Shown here piece by piece: positions 22,921 through 31,564 of a stretch of 64,000 nucleotides of DNA (position 1 is its first letter; every line of letters starts with the position of its first letter). Source of the DNA: Solirubrobacter taibaiensis (GTDB taxonomy: Bacteria > Actinomycetota > Thermoleophilia > Solirubrobacterales > Solirubrobacteraceae); contig JAPDDQ010000018.1 in assembly GCA_027587225.1 (NCBI GenBank), positions 62,001 to 126,000 of the forward strand. Reading direction: 5' to 3'. The notes beneath the pieces are model-generated. The model did no database searches. It had not been told where the DNA came from and worked only from the letters and a program-made list of their open reading frames with translations. Both the position numbers and the translations under genes were made by a program.

Positions 22921-23254
22921 GCAGCGCGTCGGCGGTGCGCGCGTCGGGCGTGCCGTCGGCGGGCAGTCGCTGCCCGGCCTGGAACCGCGCGACCGCGTCG
23001 AGTGTGGCGCGGTCATAGCGGCCGGTGACGGCCTCCGCCGCGAGATAGCCGTGCGCGACGAGACGTTCCTGCGCGACCCGCGCGTGCAGCGCAGGTGCTC
23101 CACCGGCAACGCTGCCGGGGACGGTGACGGCGCGCGCGGCGGCGCCGAGCCCCTGGAGGCGGGGGAGACGCGGGACGCGCGGCCGGAAGACAAGCGGGTG
23201 GTGGAGGTGCCGCCAGGGAAGGCCCGGTGGCGTGTCATGTTGTGGCGCCGGCAT
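22901..23254 (-). CDS. small peptidoglycan-binding domain protein
   Basis: 117 residues (ATG 23254; GTG at 23269 is also possible). The C-terminal 60 residues match a PG_binding_1 domain: VAQERLVAHGYLAAEAVTG, DRATLDAVARFQAGQRLPAD, DARTADALL. The N-terminal part is Pro/Arg-rich and unremarkable, with no clear signal peptide. It may bind cell-wall peptide stems if exported by another route, or be a remnant of a longer wall enzyme. It overlaps the 3' end of the convergent membrane protein by 20 bases. Confidence 0.6.
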   Translation of the reverse strand: MPAPQHDTPPGLPWRHLHHPLVFRPRVPRLPRLQGLGAAARAVTVPGSVAGGAPALHARVAQERLVAHGYLAAEAVTGRYDRATLDAVARFQAGQRLPADGTPDARTADALLSPPTG

Positions 23255-23341
23255 CGTTATGCCCACCACTGTCGCTCTCGGTCCGTCAGGATTCCATTAG
23301 GAGTTCCCCCGACACGGGTCAGGGATGTCCCGGAGGCCCCT

Positions 23342-23458
23342 TAAACGCGGAAAGCCCACCCGTGGGTGGACTCTCGGCCATCAGAAGATCAGGCGGCTTT
23401 CGCTGGAAAGGGGACGTTCATGAGAAGGTCTCGCCCTCTGGTTGCCCTCGCTGTCTGA
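23342..23458. other. intergenic block with hairpin and two tiny overlapping reading frames
   Basis: Part of a 280-base gap between divergent genes. An 8-pair stem (AGCCCACC/GGTGGACT, 23353-23372) could act as a weak terminator for minus-strand transcripts. Further on, opposite-strand mini-ORFs share the start region: plus strand 23420-23458 encodes MRRSRPLVALAV after a GGAAAGGGG site, and minus strand 23389-23421 encodes MNVPFPAKAA. Either could be a leader peptide. No known RNA family is recognised, and the rest of the gap shows nothing clear. Confidence 0.3.
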
Positions 23459-23535
23459 CGTAGTCCAGAGTAGCGGCTCGGCCCGACAACACCAGCCCGG
23501 GCGTGTGCGACGTCACGCTCGTAGGATGGACGGCC

Positions 23536-24198
23536 GTGGGAGATCACCTCATCGTCCTTCATTCCGCCGTGCGCACCTGCCCGGGCTACGACCGCCACGA
23601 GGTGCCGTCCATGTTCCTGGACGGCGCGTCGATCGCGCGCGAGACCGAGCACGGGCGCGTCGTCACCGCCCAGCTCACCCGCCGCCACAACACGCTGGAG
23701 GAGGCGATCGAGGCCGGTTTCTTCGCGCTCGGCGCCGCCGCGATCCCGAAAGCCATCCGGCGCCAGGCCCGCGAGGCCTGCGAGGACTACTTCTACAAGC
23801 GCCTCGGGCTGGAGCCCGGGTACGAGCTCAAGCCACTGACGGCGATCCCGCCCGGGCTCGAGCTGGTACCCGACGCGATGGCCAAGGTGCTCGAGGACAT
23901 CGTCGAGCTCGTCGTCGACGGCGACTACGAAGAGCTCCGCGAGCTGTCCGGCGAAACGCTCGAGATCGACGACATCCGTCGCCGCGTCGACGATGACTGT
24001 CCGGCCGCGTACACGATGCCCCCGCCCGAGGTCTACCGCGTCGAGGCGATCACCAAGTCCGACGAGCCCGAGAACCCGGGTTGGGCCTACTTCTTGGAGC
24101 TGTGGACCGAGACCGGCCCGGCGCGGCTGCACATCGAGGGCGAGATCACCGAGAACAACGGTCGCTACGAGGCGACCTTCCTCGACGTCCTGCCGTAG
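23536..24198 (+). CDS. conserved hypothetical cytoplasmic protein
   Basis: 220 residues with no signal peptide or membrane segment. The central region is acidic and helical (KVLEDIVELVVDGDYEELRE) and the last 60 residues look like a small beta domain (PPEVYRVEAITKSDEP, GWAYFLELWTETG, ARLHIEGEI). I do not recognise a named family with confidence. GTG 23536 is preferred over the GTG at 23503 because an AGGATGGA ribosome site precedes it and the sequence before it does not look coding. Nothing in the neighbourhood indicates its role. Confidence 0.6.
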   Translation: MGDHLIVLHSAVRTCPGYDRHEVPSMFLDGASIARETEHGRVVTAQLTRRHNTLEEAIEAGFFALGAAAIPKAIRRQAREACEDYFYKRLGLEPGYELKPLTAIPPGLELVPDAMAKVLEDIVELVVDGDYEELRELSGETLEIDDIRRRVDDDCPAAYTMPPPEVYRVEAITKSDEPENPGWAYFLELWTETGPARLHIEGEITENNGRYEATFLDVLP

Positions 24199-24256
24199 CC
24201 GACCGACTACTTTGGCGTGCTTTGCATGCGCCACTGCATGCTGGTAGACACTCGTC

Positions 24257-26065
24257 GTGTCTCCCAGAACACTTCTCGGCGCCGTCGCGCTGCTCCTCGC
24301 CACCGCCGCCCCGGCCCAGGCCGCAGTGGTCATCAACGAAGTCTCGTCCACCGGGACCGACTTCATCGAGCTGACCAATACCGGCGCCGTCGAGGTGGAC
24401 ATCGGCGGCTACCGGCTCAAGGACAACGACGACGGCCGCACGTTCGCGATCCCAGCCGGGATCAAGCTCGCCCCCGGCGGCTTCTACGCCGCGAACGTCG
24501 GCTCCGGGCCGGGCAACTTCGGCCTCGGTGACGCCGACTCCGCGCGCGTCTACCTGCCCGGCGGCGTCACGCTGCTCGACAGCCACACCTGGACCGCGCC
24601 GTCGTCGACCACCTTCGGGCGCTGCCCCGACGGCACCGGCGCGATCACGCAGACCGAGCGCCCGACGCCCGGCGCGGCGAACGACTGCTTCTCCCCGCTC
24701 ACGGCCTGGCCGGGCGGCGTCTCGGTCGTGACCGGCGATGTCGCCGGCACGTACACCAACAACATGAGCGGGCTCGCCTACCAGCCGTCCGGCACCGCGC
24801 AGCCCGGCACGTTGTGGGCGGTCCGCAACGCTTCCGGAGGCATCGAATCGGGGCTGTACCGGCTCACCTACGACGGGACGAACTGGCGGGACACGGTCGG
24901 CTGGGCGGGCGGCAAGCAACTCTTCTACCCGACGGGCGCCGGCCGACCCGACACCGAGGGTGTGACGCTCGTCGACGGCGAGCCGAACGCGGTCTACGCT
25001 GCGGTCGAGCGTGACCTGGCCGGCGGCGGCAGCGCGCCCAAGGTGCTGCGCTTCGACGTGTCCTCGCCGAACCCGACGCTCTCGGCGACGCACGAATGGG
25101 CTCTGACGGGGCTCCCCGCCCTGGGCGACAACACCGGGCCGGAGGCGATCGCGTGGATCCCCGACGACGTGCTCGTCAAGAAGGGCTTCGTCGACGAGGT
25201 CACGAACGCGAAGTACAACCCGGCGAGCTACCCGAACCACGGCGCCGGACTGTTCTTCGTCGGCATCGAGCAGGACGCCTCGATCGTGGCCTACGCGCTC
25301 ACCCCCGGTGTGGCGGCCGCCAAGGTCGCGACGATCGACAGCGGCTTCCTGAGCGTGATGGACCTCGAGTATGAGCCCGCGAGCCGGCTGTTGTGGGCGG
25401 CCTGCGACGACACGTGCATCGGCCGCACCGCCACGCTCGACGTCGCCGCCTCCGGTCGGTTCGCGGTCACGAACGTGTACGAGCGGCCCGCCGGCATGGA
25501 CAACTTCAACAACGAGGGCTTCGCCATCGCCCCCAACGCCGAGTGCGCGAACAACGTCAAGCCGGCGTTCTGGCTCGATGACACCAATGCGCTCGGCACG
25601 GCGCTCCGGGTCGGGACGATCCGCTGCCCGGTCCCGGTAGTGGATCCGGTCGCGACACCGGACGCCACGGCCTCCCCGCAGCCGACGGTGGCGCCGACCC
25701 CGGTGCCCACCACGCCGGCGGCGGACCGCACCGCGCCGAAGGTCCGGCTCTCGCTGACCAAACCGGCCACCAAGGGCACCTACGCCGTGCGCAAGACGGG
25801 CAAGCTGAAGCTGACGATCACGCTCGACGAGCGAGCCGACCTCACCATCAAGGTGAGCGCGCGCAAGTCCTCGAGGGCCAAGCTGCGCACGCTCACCACG
25901 ACCACCCGCAAGGGCGTGCCCGCCGGCAAGCCGAGCTACACGCTCACCCTCTCGAGCAAGGTGCGTAAGGCCCTGAAGAAGGGGGAGAAGCTCACCATAG
26001 CCGTGCAGGCGCGAGACGCGGCCGGCAACGTCGGAACCGGGAGCGCCTCAGGGACCGTCCGGTAG
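24257..26065 (+). CDS. exported protein with lamin-tail domain, beta-propeller-like domain and Ig-like tail
   Basis: 602 residues from GTG 24257. The signal peptide is LLGAVALLLATAAPAQAA. Next comes a lamin-tail (LTD) domain (VVINEVSSTGTDFIELTN, VDIGGYRLKDNDDGRTF), a fold often used on exported bacterial proteins. The middle (about 150-470) has WD-like repeats and phrases such as SGLAYQPSG, TEGVTLVDG, GPEAIAWIP and VMDLEYEPAS that suggest a propeller related to esterase-like phytases or secreted quinoprotein folds; no catalytic set was confirmed. The last 120 residues are a basic Ig-like module. Its last 18 bases overlap the convergent membrane protein gene. A weak promoter (TTTGCA, TAGACA) lies just upstream. 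Confidence 0.7.
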   Translation: MSPRTLLGAVALLLATAAPAQAAVVINEVSSTGTDFIELTNTGAVEVDIGGYRLKDNDDGRTFAIPAGIKLAPGGFYAANVGSGPGNFGLGDADSARVYLPGGVTLLDSHTWTAPSSTTFGRCPDGTGAITQTERPTPGAANDCFSPLTAWPGGVSVVTGDVAGTYTNNMSGLAYQPSGTAQPGTLWAVRNASGGIESGLYRLTYDGTNWRDTVGWAGGKQLFYPTGAGRPDTEGVTLVDGEPNAVYAAVERDLAGGGSAPKVLRFDVSSPNPTLSATHEWALTGLPALGDNTGPEAIAWIPDDVLVKKGFVDEVTNAKYNPASYPNHGAGLFFVGIEQDASIVAYALTPGVAAAKVATIDSGFLSVMDLEYEPASRLLWAACDDTCIGRTATLDVAASGRFAVTNVYERPAGMDNFNNEGFAIAPNAECANNVKPAFWLDDTNALGTALRVGTIRCPVPVVDPVATPDATASPQPTVAPTPVPTTPAADRTAPKVRLSLTKPATKGTYAVRKTGKLKLTITLDERADLTIKVSARKSSRAKLRTLTTTTRKGVPAGKPSYTLTLSSKVRKALKKGEKLTIAVQARDAAGNVGTGSASGTVR

Positions 26066-27331
26066 CTGGACCGTGGCCGTCCCGACCTTCGCGTTGGGAC
26101 GGCCCACCGGTTGGAACGGCATCTGGCTGGGCGTGCGCGGCTGCTCGTAGCCCACACTGATGGTCAGCTTCCCGCGGCAGCGGTGGTTCACCCAGAGCGT
26201 CTCGGTGATCACGGTCCCGGCCTTGATGTCCCGGGCGACCGGTCCACCCATGCTGTACCCGCACCGCGGGCCGCGGCCGGAGAGCTCCGCGCGGTACGCG
26301 TAGAAGGCCTTGGCGTCCGCCGCCCGGCGGGCCCGGAACGAGAACGTGATCCGGCGCTGCCACGGGAGTCGATCGAGGTCCTTGCGGGTGATGCCGGGGT
26401 AGCGGGGCTTCTCGCGCTTGGTGCCGACCACCACGCGCAGCGGGGTCTCGATCTCGGCTCGCGTGGCGACGTCGACCTTCGGTGCGACGTAGCCCTTCAA
26501 CGGGCACGAGCGCACGCCGTTGATCCGCTTGCGCTTCGCGGGGCGGCAGCTGCTGCCGTCCCGGAACTCGATGCTCTCGACCCAGTTCGGCGACAGGCTC
26601 GGTGACCACCAGCCGACGTTGGTGCGGTTCGGGTTCGTGGCGCGGACGACGAGGTACGCGCCCTCCGGCCCCTTGACCTCCTGACGGATGAGCTTGCCGC
26701 CCTCGCGGTAGGTGATCGCCGCGGCCTCAGGGCCGAGCAGGCCGGAGAACACGTCGCGTAGCGAACCGCGCGGGCAGGCGTTCGCGCCCTTGCGCGAGCG
26801 GGCACGGCACGCGCTGCCGTCGGCGCTCGCGGGAAGGCCGATGGCGGTGACGGCGATGAACACGTTCCCGTTCGAGTCGGACTGCTGGCAGAACGTGGTC
26901 TCGAGCACCTCGGCGCCGAGCTCGTGGAACTTGCCGTCGTTGTCGAAGGCACCGTCGCGGCCGAGCACGCCGAGCTTGCCGTCCACGACTCGGGCCGTCT
27001 GGAGGCAGCCGAGCCCGCGTGAGGTCTTGACCAGGCGCACGCCCCACTCCGGCCCGCCCTCCGGGTCGGCCGCGCGCACGTCGAAGAGCTTTCCGGGACC
27101 GTCGTTCACGCCGACGCCGACCTTCGGGTCCTGCCGCGTCCCGGGCGGGTTCTTCACCGGTTCGCCGAAGATGATGCCCGTCGTCGCGGCCACGGCGACG
27201 GTTCCCACGCACAGCGGGAGCAGCACGAGCAGCGCGGTCGAGCGCCGCCACCAGCGGCGCCGCGCCGGCACGGGCTCCGCCGCGTAGGCGATCCGCTCGA
27301 TCTCCCGTTCCAGATCGTCCAGGAATCTCAT
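26048..27331 (-). CDS. membrane-anchored partner of the ECF sigma factor (possible anti-sigma)
   Basis: 427 residues. A short N-terminal cytoplasmic part (MRFLDDLEREIERIAYAAEP) is followed by one membrane helix (STALLVLLPLCVGTVAVAA, about 31-49) and a large extracellular region with cysteine pairs (LGCLQTA, TFCQQS, SACRARSRKGANAC). The ATG overlaps the sigma-factor stop (ATGA), so they are translated together. This is the usual layout of a sigma/anti-sigma pair, but no zinc anti-sigma (HxxxCxxC) motif is present, so the anti-sigma role is inferred from position. The extracellular domain is unrecognised. Confidence 0.6.
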   Translation of the reverse strand: MRFLDDLEREIERIAYAAEPVPARRRWWRRSTALLVLLPLCVGTVAVAATTGIIFGEPVKNPPGTRQDPKVGVGVNDGPGKLFDVRAADPEGGPEWGVRLVKTSRGLGCLQTARVVDGKLGVLGRDGAFDNDGKFHELGAEVLETTFCQQSDSNGNVFIAVTAIGLPASADGSACRARSRKGANACPRGSLRDVFSGLLGPEAAAITYREGGKLIRQEVKGPEGAYLVVRATNPNRTNVGWWSPSLSPNWVESIEFRDGSSCRPAKRKRINGVRSCPLKGYVAPKVDVATRAEIETPLRVVVGTKREKPRYPGITRKDLDRLPWQRRITFSFRARRAADAKAFYAYRAELSGRGPRCGYSMGGPVARDIKAGTVITETLWVNHRCRGKLTISVGYEQPRTPSQMPFQPVGRPNAKVGTATVQLPDGP

Positions 27332-27897
27332 GACCCGCCCTCCACCGACCGCGGTTCCAGTGCCGCCGCGAGCGTCCGCAGCCCGCGCGACACGCGAGCC
27401 CGGGCCGTCGCCTCGGTCACTCCGAGGCAGCGCGCCACCTCGGGATATGGCTGTTCCTCGACCACACGCAGGCGCAGCGCCTCACGCTGATCGCCGCCGA
27501 GCCGCGTGAGCTCCTCGGCCAGCGCCGCGCGCAGCGGCGCGAGCCCGGCCCGGCGCTCGATCTCCTCGGCCTCACCCGGGTCCAACACCGGCGTGACCAG
27601 ACCCAGCGCCTCACGCGCGCGCCGATCGAGCGCACCCTTCTTCAGGTACCGCGCGACCTGCCGCCGCGCGATCGTCAACAGCCACGCGCGTGCCTCGGCC
27701 TCGGTGGACCCGCGAAACCCGGTCCGGCTGCGGAAGGCCTGCGCGAACGTCTCGGCGCACAGGTCCACGCCGGTCTCGGCGTCGAGCACCCGGCGGGTGC
27801 AGAACCGCAAGACGAGCTCCGCCTCACGACGGTAGAGCGCGACGAACCCTTCAGGCGTCGTCAGCGCCGCCCCGAGCGGTGTCGTGTCCTCCGTCAT
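27328..27897 (-). CDS. ECF-type RNA polymerase sigma factor
   Basis: 189 residues. Region 2 reads FVALYRREAELVLRFCTRRV, then ETFAQAFRSR and EARAWLLTIARRQVARYL, the -10-binding and core-binding part. Region 4 reads ELTRLGGDQREALRLRVVEE, then EVARCLGVTEATARARVSRGL, the -35 helix-turn-helix. It would direct transcription of a small regulon, probably including itself. ATG 27897 is taken as the start (GTG 27900 directly precedes it). The gene overlaps the downstream membrane protein by four bases. Confidence 0.9.
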   Translation of the reverse strand: MTEDTTPLGAALTTPEGFVALYRREAELVLRFCTRRVLDAETGVDLCAETFAQAFRSRTGFRGSTEAEARAWLLTIARRQVARYLKKGALDRRAREALGLVTPVLDPGEAEEIERRAGLAPLRAALAEELTRLGGDQREALRLRVVEEQPYPEVARCLGVTEATARARVSRGLRTLAAALEPRSVEGGS

Positions 27898-27955
27898 CAC
27901 CCCAGAGTGCGCGGGGGCGGCGATCTTGTGACCGCCGCCCCCGATCAGTGCACTA

Positions 27956-30739
27956 CTAGGGGTTGGTGGTGCTGAGCGTGAAGGTCAGCGTCTTGCTGTA
28001 CGAACCGGTGCGGAGCGGGTCCGTGCGCTTGATGAGCTGCTTGAACGTGATGTCCACGTTGTCGTTGGAGACCGGGGCGGTCCACGCGGACTTCGAGAAC
28101 GAGACGCGCAGCGGCTCGGCCAGCGAGAACGCGCCGTTGGTCAGGTGACCGGGCTCGCTCACGGACAGGGCCGCGTCACCCGCGGTGGAGATGACGTTGG
28201 CCGTGGTCGACGCGGTGTAGTCGTTCTCCACGCCCGGGACGAACGCGCCGAACGTGGCGGGCGCGCCCAGCGTGAGCGAGAGCGTCGCCGGAACGGTGCC
28301 GCCGACGTTGCCAGGGGTGGAGGTCGTGGTCGCGTTCGGGGCGGCCGCGAACAGGACCGCGCGGCCGAACTGCGCCCACAGACCCTTGGCGTGCAGGCGG
28401 GTGACGACGCTCGTGCCGATCAGGGCGACGCCGTTCTTGCCGCTCGGGCTGATGGCCCGGACGACGCTGGCCTTGCCCGCGGCGTTCGTCTGGCCCTGGG
28501 TGCCGGCCACCGGCCACCAGCCCGACCACAGCGGGTCGGTGGCGAACGTCTGCTCGACGACGGCGTTGGAGCCGAGGCTCGAGTACCACGCGGGCTGGAA
28601 GATCCACGCGGTCGACGGGGCGCCGTTGACGATCGGGCCGCCGTTGTTGACGACGTTGGCGACGCCGGAGGTGAGGCTCGCGCCGGCCTGGCCGGTCGCG
28701 GTCAGGAGGCCGGCGTTGGTGGTGTGCGCCGAGCCGGCGGTGCCGAGGCCGACGACGCCGCCACCGCGGGCGATGAACGCGTCGTAGGCAGGCTTGTTGG
28801 CGGCGTTGAGCGTGGCCGGGTTCAGCGTGGCGCCGACGACGAGGACGTCGACGTCGGAGGTCAGCTGCGTGGCCAGGGTCGTCGCGGTGACCGGCTTGAC
28901 CGTGAAGCCGAGCTGGCCGAGCACGTCCCGCACCTCGGAGCCGCCGGCGTAGGCCACGACGACCTTGTCCGCGATCGTCGCGCCGCTCCAGGCCGCCGGG
29001 GCGCTCGTGAGCGTGAGGCCGCGCGTCTGGGCTTCCGTCAACGCCGCAGTGCGCGCGCTGGCGGGGATCAGGACCGAACCGTCGTTCAGACGGGCGAGCT
29101 TGATGCCCTGGGCCAGCAGCGCGTTGATCGCGAGCAGGTCCTCGGCGTCACGCGGATCGAGCACGAGGTCCGTGTTCGCGGTCGGGACCGACGAGGTGAT
29201 CGCGCCGGAGAGCACGCGCTCGGTCTCGACTACCGGGAGCTCGGTCTCGAGCGTGTCGACGGTCGCGCCCCACGTCAGCCCCTGGCTCCACGCGGCCGGG
29301 CCGGCGTACAGGTCGTCGACGCGGTCGGTGATGTCCAGGCCCGGCTCCAGCAGCGTGTTGACGATGCCGCGGTGCGGCTGGTGCAGGTCGATGATGTACG
29401 AGCCCGCCGGGTAGGAGCGGCCCTCGGCCGTGAACGGGGCCTTGGCCACCGTCACGCGGCCGTTGCTGGAGATCAGCAGCTCCAGCAGACGCCGGACGGC
29501 CGGCGCGGAGCGCTGACGCTCACCGGCCGGGATGACGTACGAGCGCGGGAACGGCGCGCCCTTGTAGATGTCGTCCGGATCCCAGCCGGGCACGAAGCCG
29601 ACCGGGATGTCCTTCTGCGGCTCGCCCGCCCAGCCACGGCGGAAGAACTCGGCCTGATCGAAGATCAGCTGGCTGCGGTTGGTCTGGATGTACGCGAGCG
29701 ACTTCTTGATCGCCACCTCGTGCACGTCGGTGTTGATGCCCGAGCGACGCAAGCGCTCCGCCGGCGTGAGCGTGCCGCCACGCGGGTTCAGCGGCGCCTC
29801 GATCGTGTACGGGATCGTGGCCTGGAAGAGCCCGAACGACGGGACGTAGATCGGCGGGTAGTCGTCCCACACGCCCGCGGCGTCGTCGCGGAACGGGATC
29901 CGCGCGCGCTGCGTCTCGGCGTAGCCGAGGTCCTTCAGGCCCTGCTCGATGTCGAGCGCGCCGGCCAGGCCGTGCTTGATGTAGAGGTCGTACTCGGTGT
30001 TGGGGTTGTGCGGCGGCGTGCTCGGCCACAGCAGCGTCGGCGTGACGTAGCCGTGCAGGTCGAGCAGCCACACCGACTGCGTCTGCGCGGTCAGGTCGCG
30101 GATGATCCGGGCCTCCGGCTGCACGGCGTTGACCTGGTCGCGGTTGAGGTCGTAGCCGGCCCCGTTCTCACGCGTGCCGGCGACGCGGCCGTCCGGGTTC
30201 GACGTGACGTTGAACACGAGGCGGTTGCGCTGCAGCAGCGTCTCGACGGCCGGGTCGGTGCTCTTGGCGTACTGGTCGATCACGCGCAGGATGGCGTCGG
30301 TGCCCTCCCACTCGTTGCCGTGGATGTTGCCGTTGATGAAGATCGGCGTCTTGTAGCCGGCGAGCAGCGCCTCGTCGTTGCGCGCGGCGACCGGCTCCTC
30401 CACGATCTTGCTCTTCCACGCCGCCTGCTGCGTCTCCTGCGCGTCCGTCTCGGGGGCCGTGACGGTCACGACGTAGATGTCGCGTCCGCCCGACGACCGG
30501 CCCGCTACTCGCGCCGAGACGCGGTTGCTGGCGGCCTGAAGAGCGTTCAGCTTGGGCGCGATCTCGTCGTACGGCGTGACACCGATCGCGATCGACGCGT
30601 CATTCGGGTTATCCGGCCAGACGGGGAGGGTGTTCTGCTTCGGATAGGCGGCCGACGCGACGGACGGCGCGACCAACAACGCGGTGGCGACGACGGCGGC
30701 CGCCGTCTTCGCGAGCCGCACGGACAGGACTTGGGGCAC
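27956..30739 (-). CDS. large secreted M14 zinc carboxypeptidase with C-terminal accessory module
   Basis: 927 residues. Signal peptide (AAAVVATALLVAPSVASAA). M14 domain: NGNIHGNEWEGTDA supplies the His and Glu zinc ligands, NPDGR and GYDLNRD supply substrate-binding Arg/Asn, and LLDLHGYVTPT supplies the second His. A glutamine-amidotransferase-like domain follows (about 580-780). The last 120 residues (from TVPATLSLTLG to FTLSTTNP) form a beta module nearly identical to the end of the alpha-glucuronidase at 52306. The start is GTG 30739, preceded 11 bases upstream by GGAGG; longer in-frame starts lie in the promoter. It should trim C-terminal residues of extracellular or wall peptides. Confidence 0.85.
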   Translation of the reverse strand: MPQVLSVRLAKTAAAVVATALLVAPSVASAAYPKQNTLPVWPDNPNDASIAIGVTPYDEIAPKLNALQAASNRVSARVAGRSSGGRDIYVVTVTAPETDAQETQQAAWKSKIVEEPVAARNDEALLAGYKTPIFINGNIHGNEWEGTDAILRVIDQYAKSTDPAVETLLQRNRLVFNVTSNPDGRVAGTRENGAGYDLNRDQVNAVQPEARIIRDLTAQTQSVWLLDLHGYVTPTLLWPSTPPHNPNTEYDLYIKHGLAGALDIEQGLKDLGYAETQRARIPFRDDAAGVWDDYPPIYVPSFGLFQATIPYTIEAPLNPRGGTLTPAERLRRSGINTDVHEVAIKKSLAYIQTNRSQLIFDQAEFFRRGWAGEPQKDIPVGFVPGWDPDDIYKGAPFPRSYVIPAGERQRSAPAVRRLLELLISSNGRVTVAKAPFTAEGRSYPAGSYIIDLHQPHRGIVNTLLEPGLDITDRVDDLYAGPAAWSQGLTWGATVDTLETELPVVETERVLSGAITSSVPTANTDLVLDPRDAEDLLAINALLAQGIKLARLNDGSVLIPASARTAALTEAQTRGLTLTSAPAAWSGATIADKVVVAYAGGSEVRDVLGQLGFTVKPVTATTLATQLTSDVDVLVVGATLNPATLNAANKPAYDAFIARGGGVVGLGTAGSAHTTNAGLLTATGQAGASLTSGVANVVNNGGPIVNGAPSTAWIFQPAWYSSLGSNAVVEQTFATDPLWSGWWPVAGTQGQTNAAGKASVVRAISPSGKNGVALIGTSVVTRLHAKGLWAQFGRAVLFAAAPNATTTSTPGNVGGTVPATLSLTLGAPATFGAFVPGVENDYTASTTANVISTAGDAALSVSEPGHLTNGAFSLAEPLRVSFSKSAWTAPVSNDNVDITFKQLIKRTDPLRTGSYSKTLTFTLSTTNP

Positions 30740-30806
30740 TGAGAGAGGGACCTCCACTGGATGGACGAGGAGAAAGGGCGAAGCTCGCCCTCTAACACGG
30801 ATCTCA

Positions 30807-30835
30807 TCCTTACGACCCGTCGCGGCTAATGTCAA
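30807..30835 (-). promoter_or_regulatory. sigma70-type promoter of the M14 carboxypeptidase
   Basis: On the minus strand, a perfect TTGACA (30835-30830) is separated by 17 bases from TAAGGA (30812-30807). This predicts a leader of about 60 bases before GTG 30739. It is one of the best consensus promoters in the window. Confidence 0.65.
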
Positions 30836-30886
30836 GTAAGCCGACCGCCTTTCGGGTCATTCGGGTGACGGGTATCGTCCGGCCGC

Positions 30887-31564
30887 ATGAAGGTGATCGG
30901 AGCAGGGCTCCCGCGCACGGGCACGCTGTCGCAGAAGGTGGCCCTCGAGATGCTCGGGTTCACGCCGTGTTACCACATGGTCAGCGTGTTCGCGGACCTG
31001 TCCGTCGCTCGCCGCTGGCGGGCCGCGATGGACGACGAGTTGCGCGCGTCGGAGATCCTCGGCGACCATCCGGCCACCGTCGACTGGCCGGGCTCCTACT
31101 TCACGCAGGAGCTGATGGAGGACTTCCCGGACGCGAAGGTGCTGCTGAGCGCGCGCGACGGTGACGCCTGGGCCAAGAGCATGCGCGCGACGATCTGGCA
31201 GGCGCTCTACGGCGAGGACCTCATGGGTCTGATGGCGCGGGCGCGGACGAAGGTCGATCCGCTGTGGGCCGAGTACTCGGACATGATGCGCGAGATGTGG
31301 ACGCGCAGCGGCCTGATGGACAAGGACACGACCGACGCGGAGTTCGCAGCCGGCTGCGAGCGCTACACGGAGGAGGTCAAGGCCCTCGTGCCCGCCGACC
31401 GTCTGCTCGTGTGGTCACCGAAGGAGGGCTGGGAGCCGCTGTGCGCGTTCCTCGAGGTGCCCGTCCCGGACGCCCCGTTCCCGCGCGTGAACGACAGCGA
31501 GGCGTTCGGCGGGATGCTCATCGACGGCGCGCTGGAAGCGATCCAGCACTACCGCGCGACGTAG
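30887..31564 (+). CDS. sulfotransferase-family protein
   Basis: 225 residues. The N-terminal [11 protein letters not shown] is the PAPS 5'-phosphosulfate loop and [15 protein letters not shown] resembles the 3'-phosphate-binding motif, as in the Sulfotransf_4 group of small cytoplasmic sulfotransferase-like proteins. It would move sulfate from PAPS to an unknown acceptor. It converges with an APS kinase, the enzyme that makes PAPS, and the two overlap by 16 bases at their 3' ends. That pairing supports a true sulfotransferase role, though the acceptor is unknown. Confidence 0.8.
   Translation: MKVIGAGLPRTGTLSQKVALEMLGFTPCYHMVSVFADLSVARRWRAAMDDELRASEILGDHPATVDWPGSYFTQELMEDFPDAKVLLSARDGDAWAKSMRATIWQALYGEDLMGLMARARTKVDPLWAEYSDMMREMWTRSGLMDKDTTDAEFAAGCERYTEEVKALVPADRLLVWSPKEGWEPLCAFLEVPVPDAPFPRVNDSEAFGGMLIDGALEAIQHYRAT

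Noticed and set aside
23342..23458. tmRNA, SRP RNA or riboswitch in the gap
   Set aside because: A tag-like ending (AKAA) drew attention, but there is no tRNA-like T-arm or acceptor end and no SRP or known riboswitch core, so no RNA family is claimed.
28145..30742. 865-residue plus-strand frame opposite the M14 carboxypeptidase
   Set aside because: Shadow of the real gene; composition is Arg/Val/Gly-rich without a domain, and the minus strand has a full M14 catalytic set and promoter.
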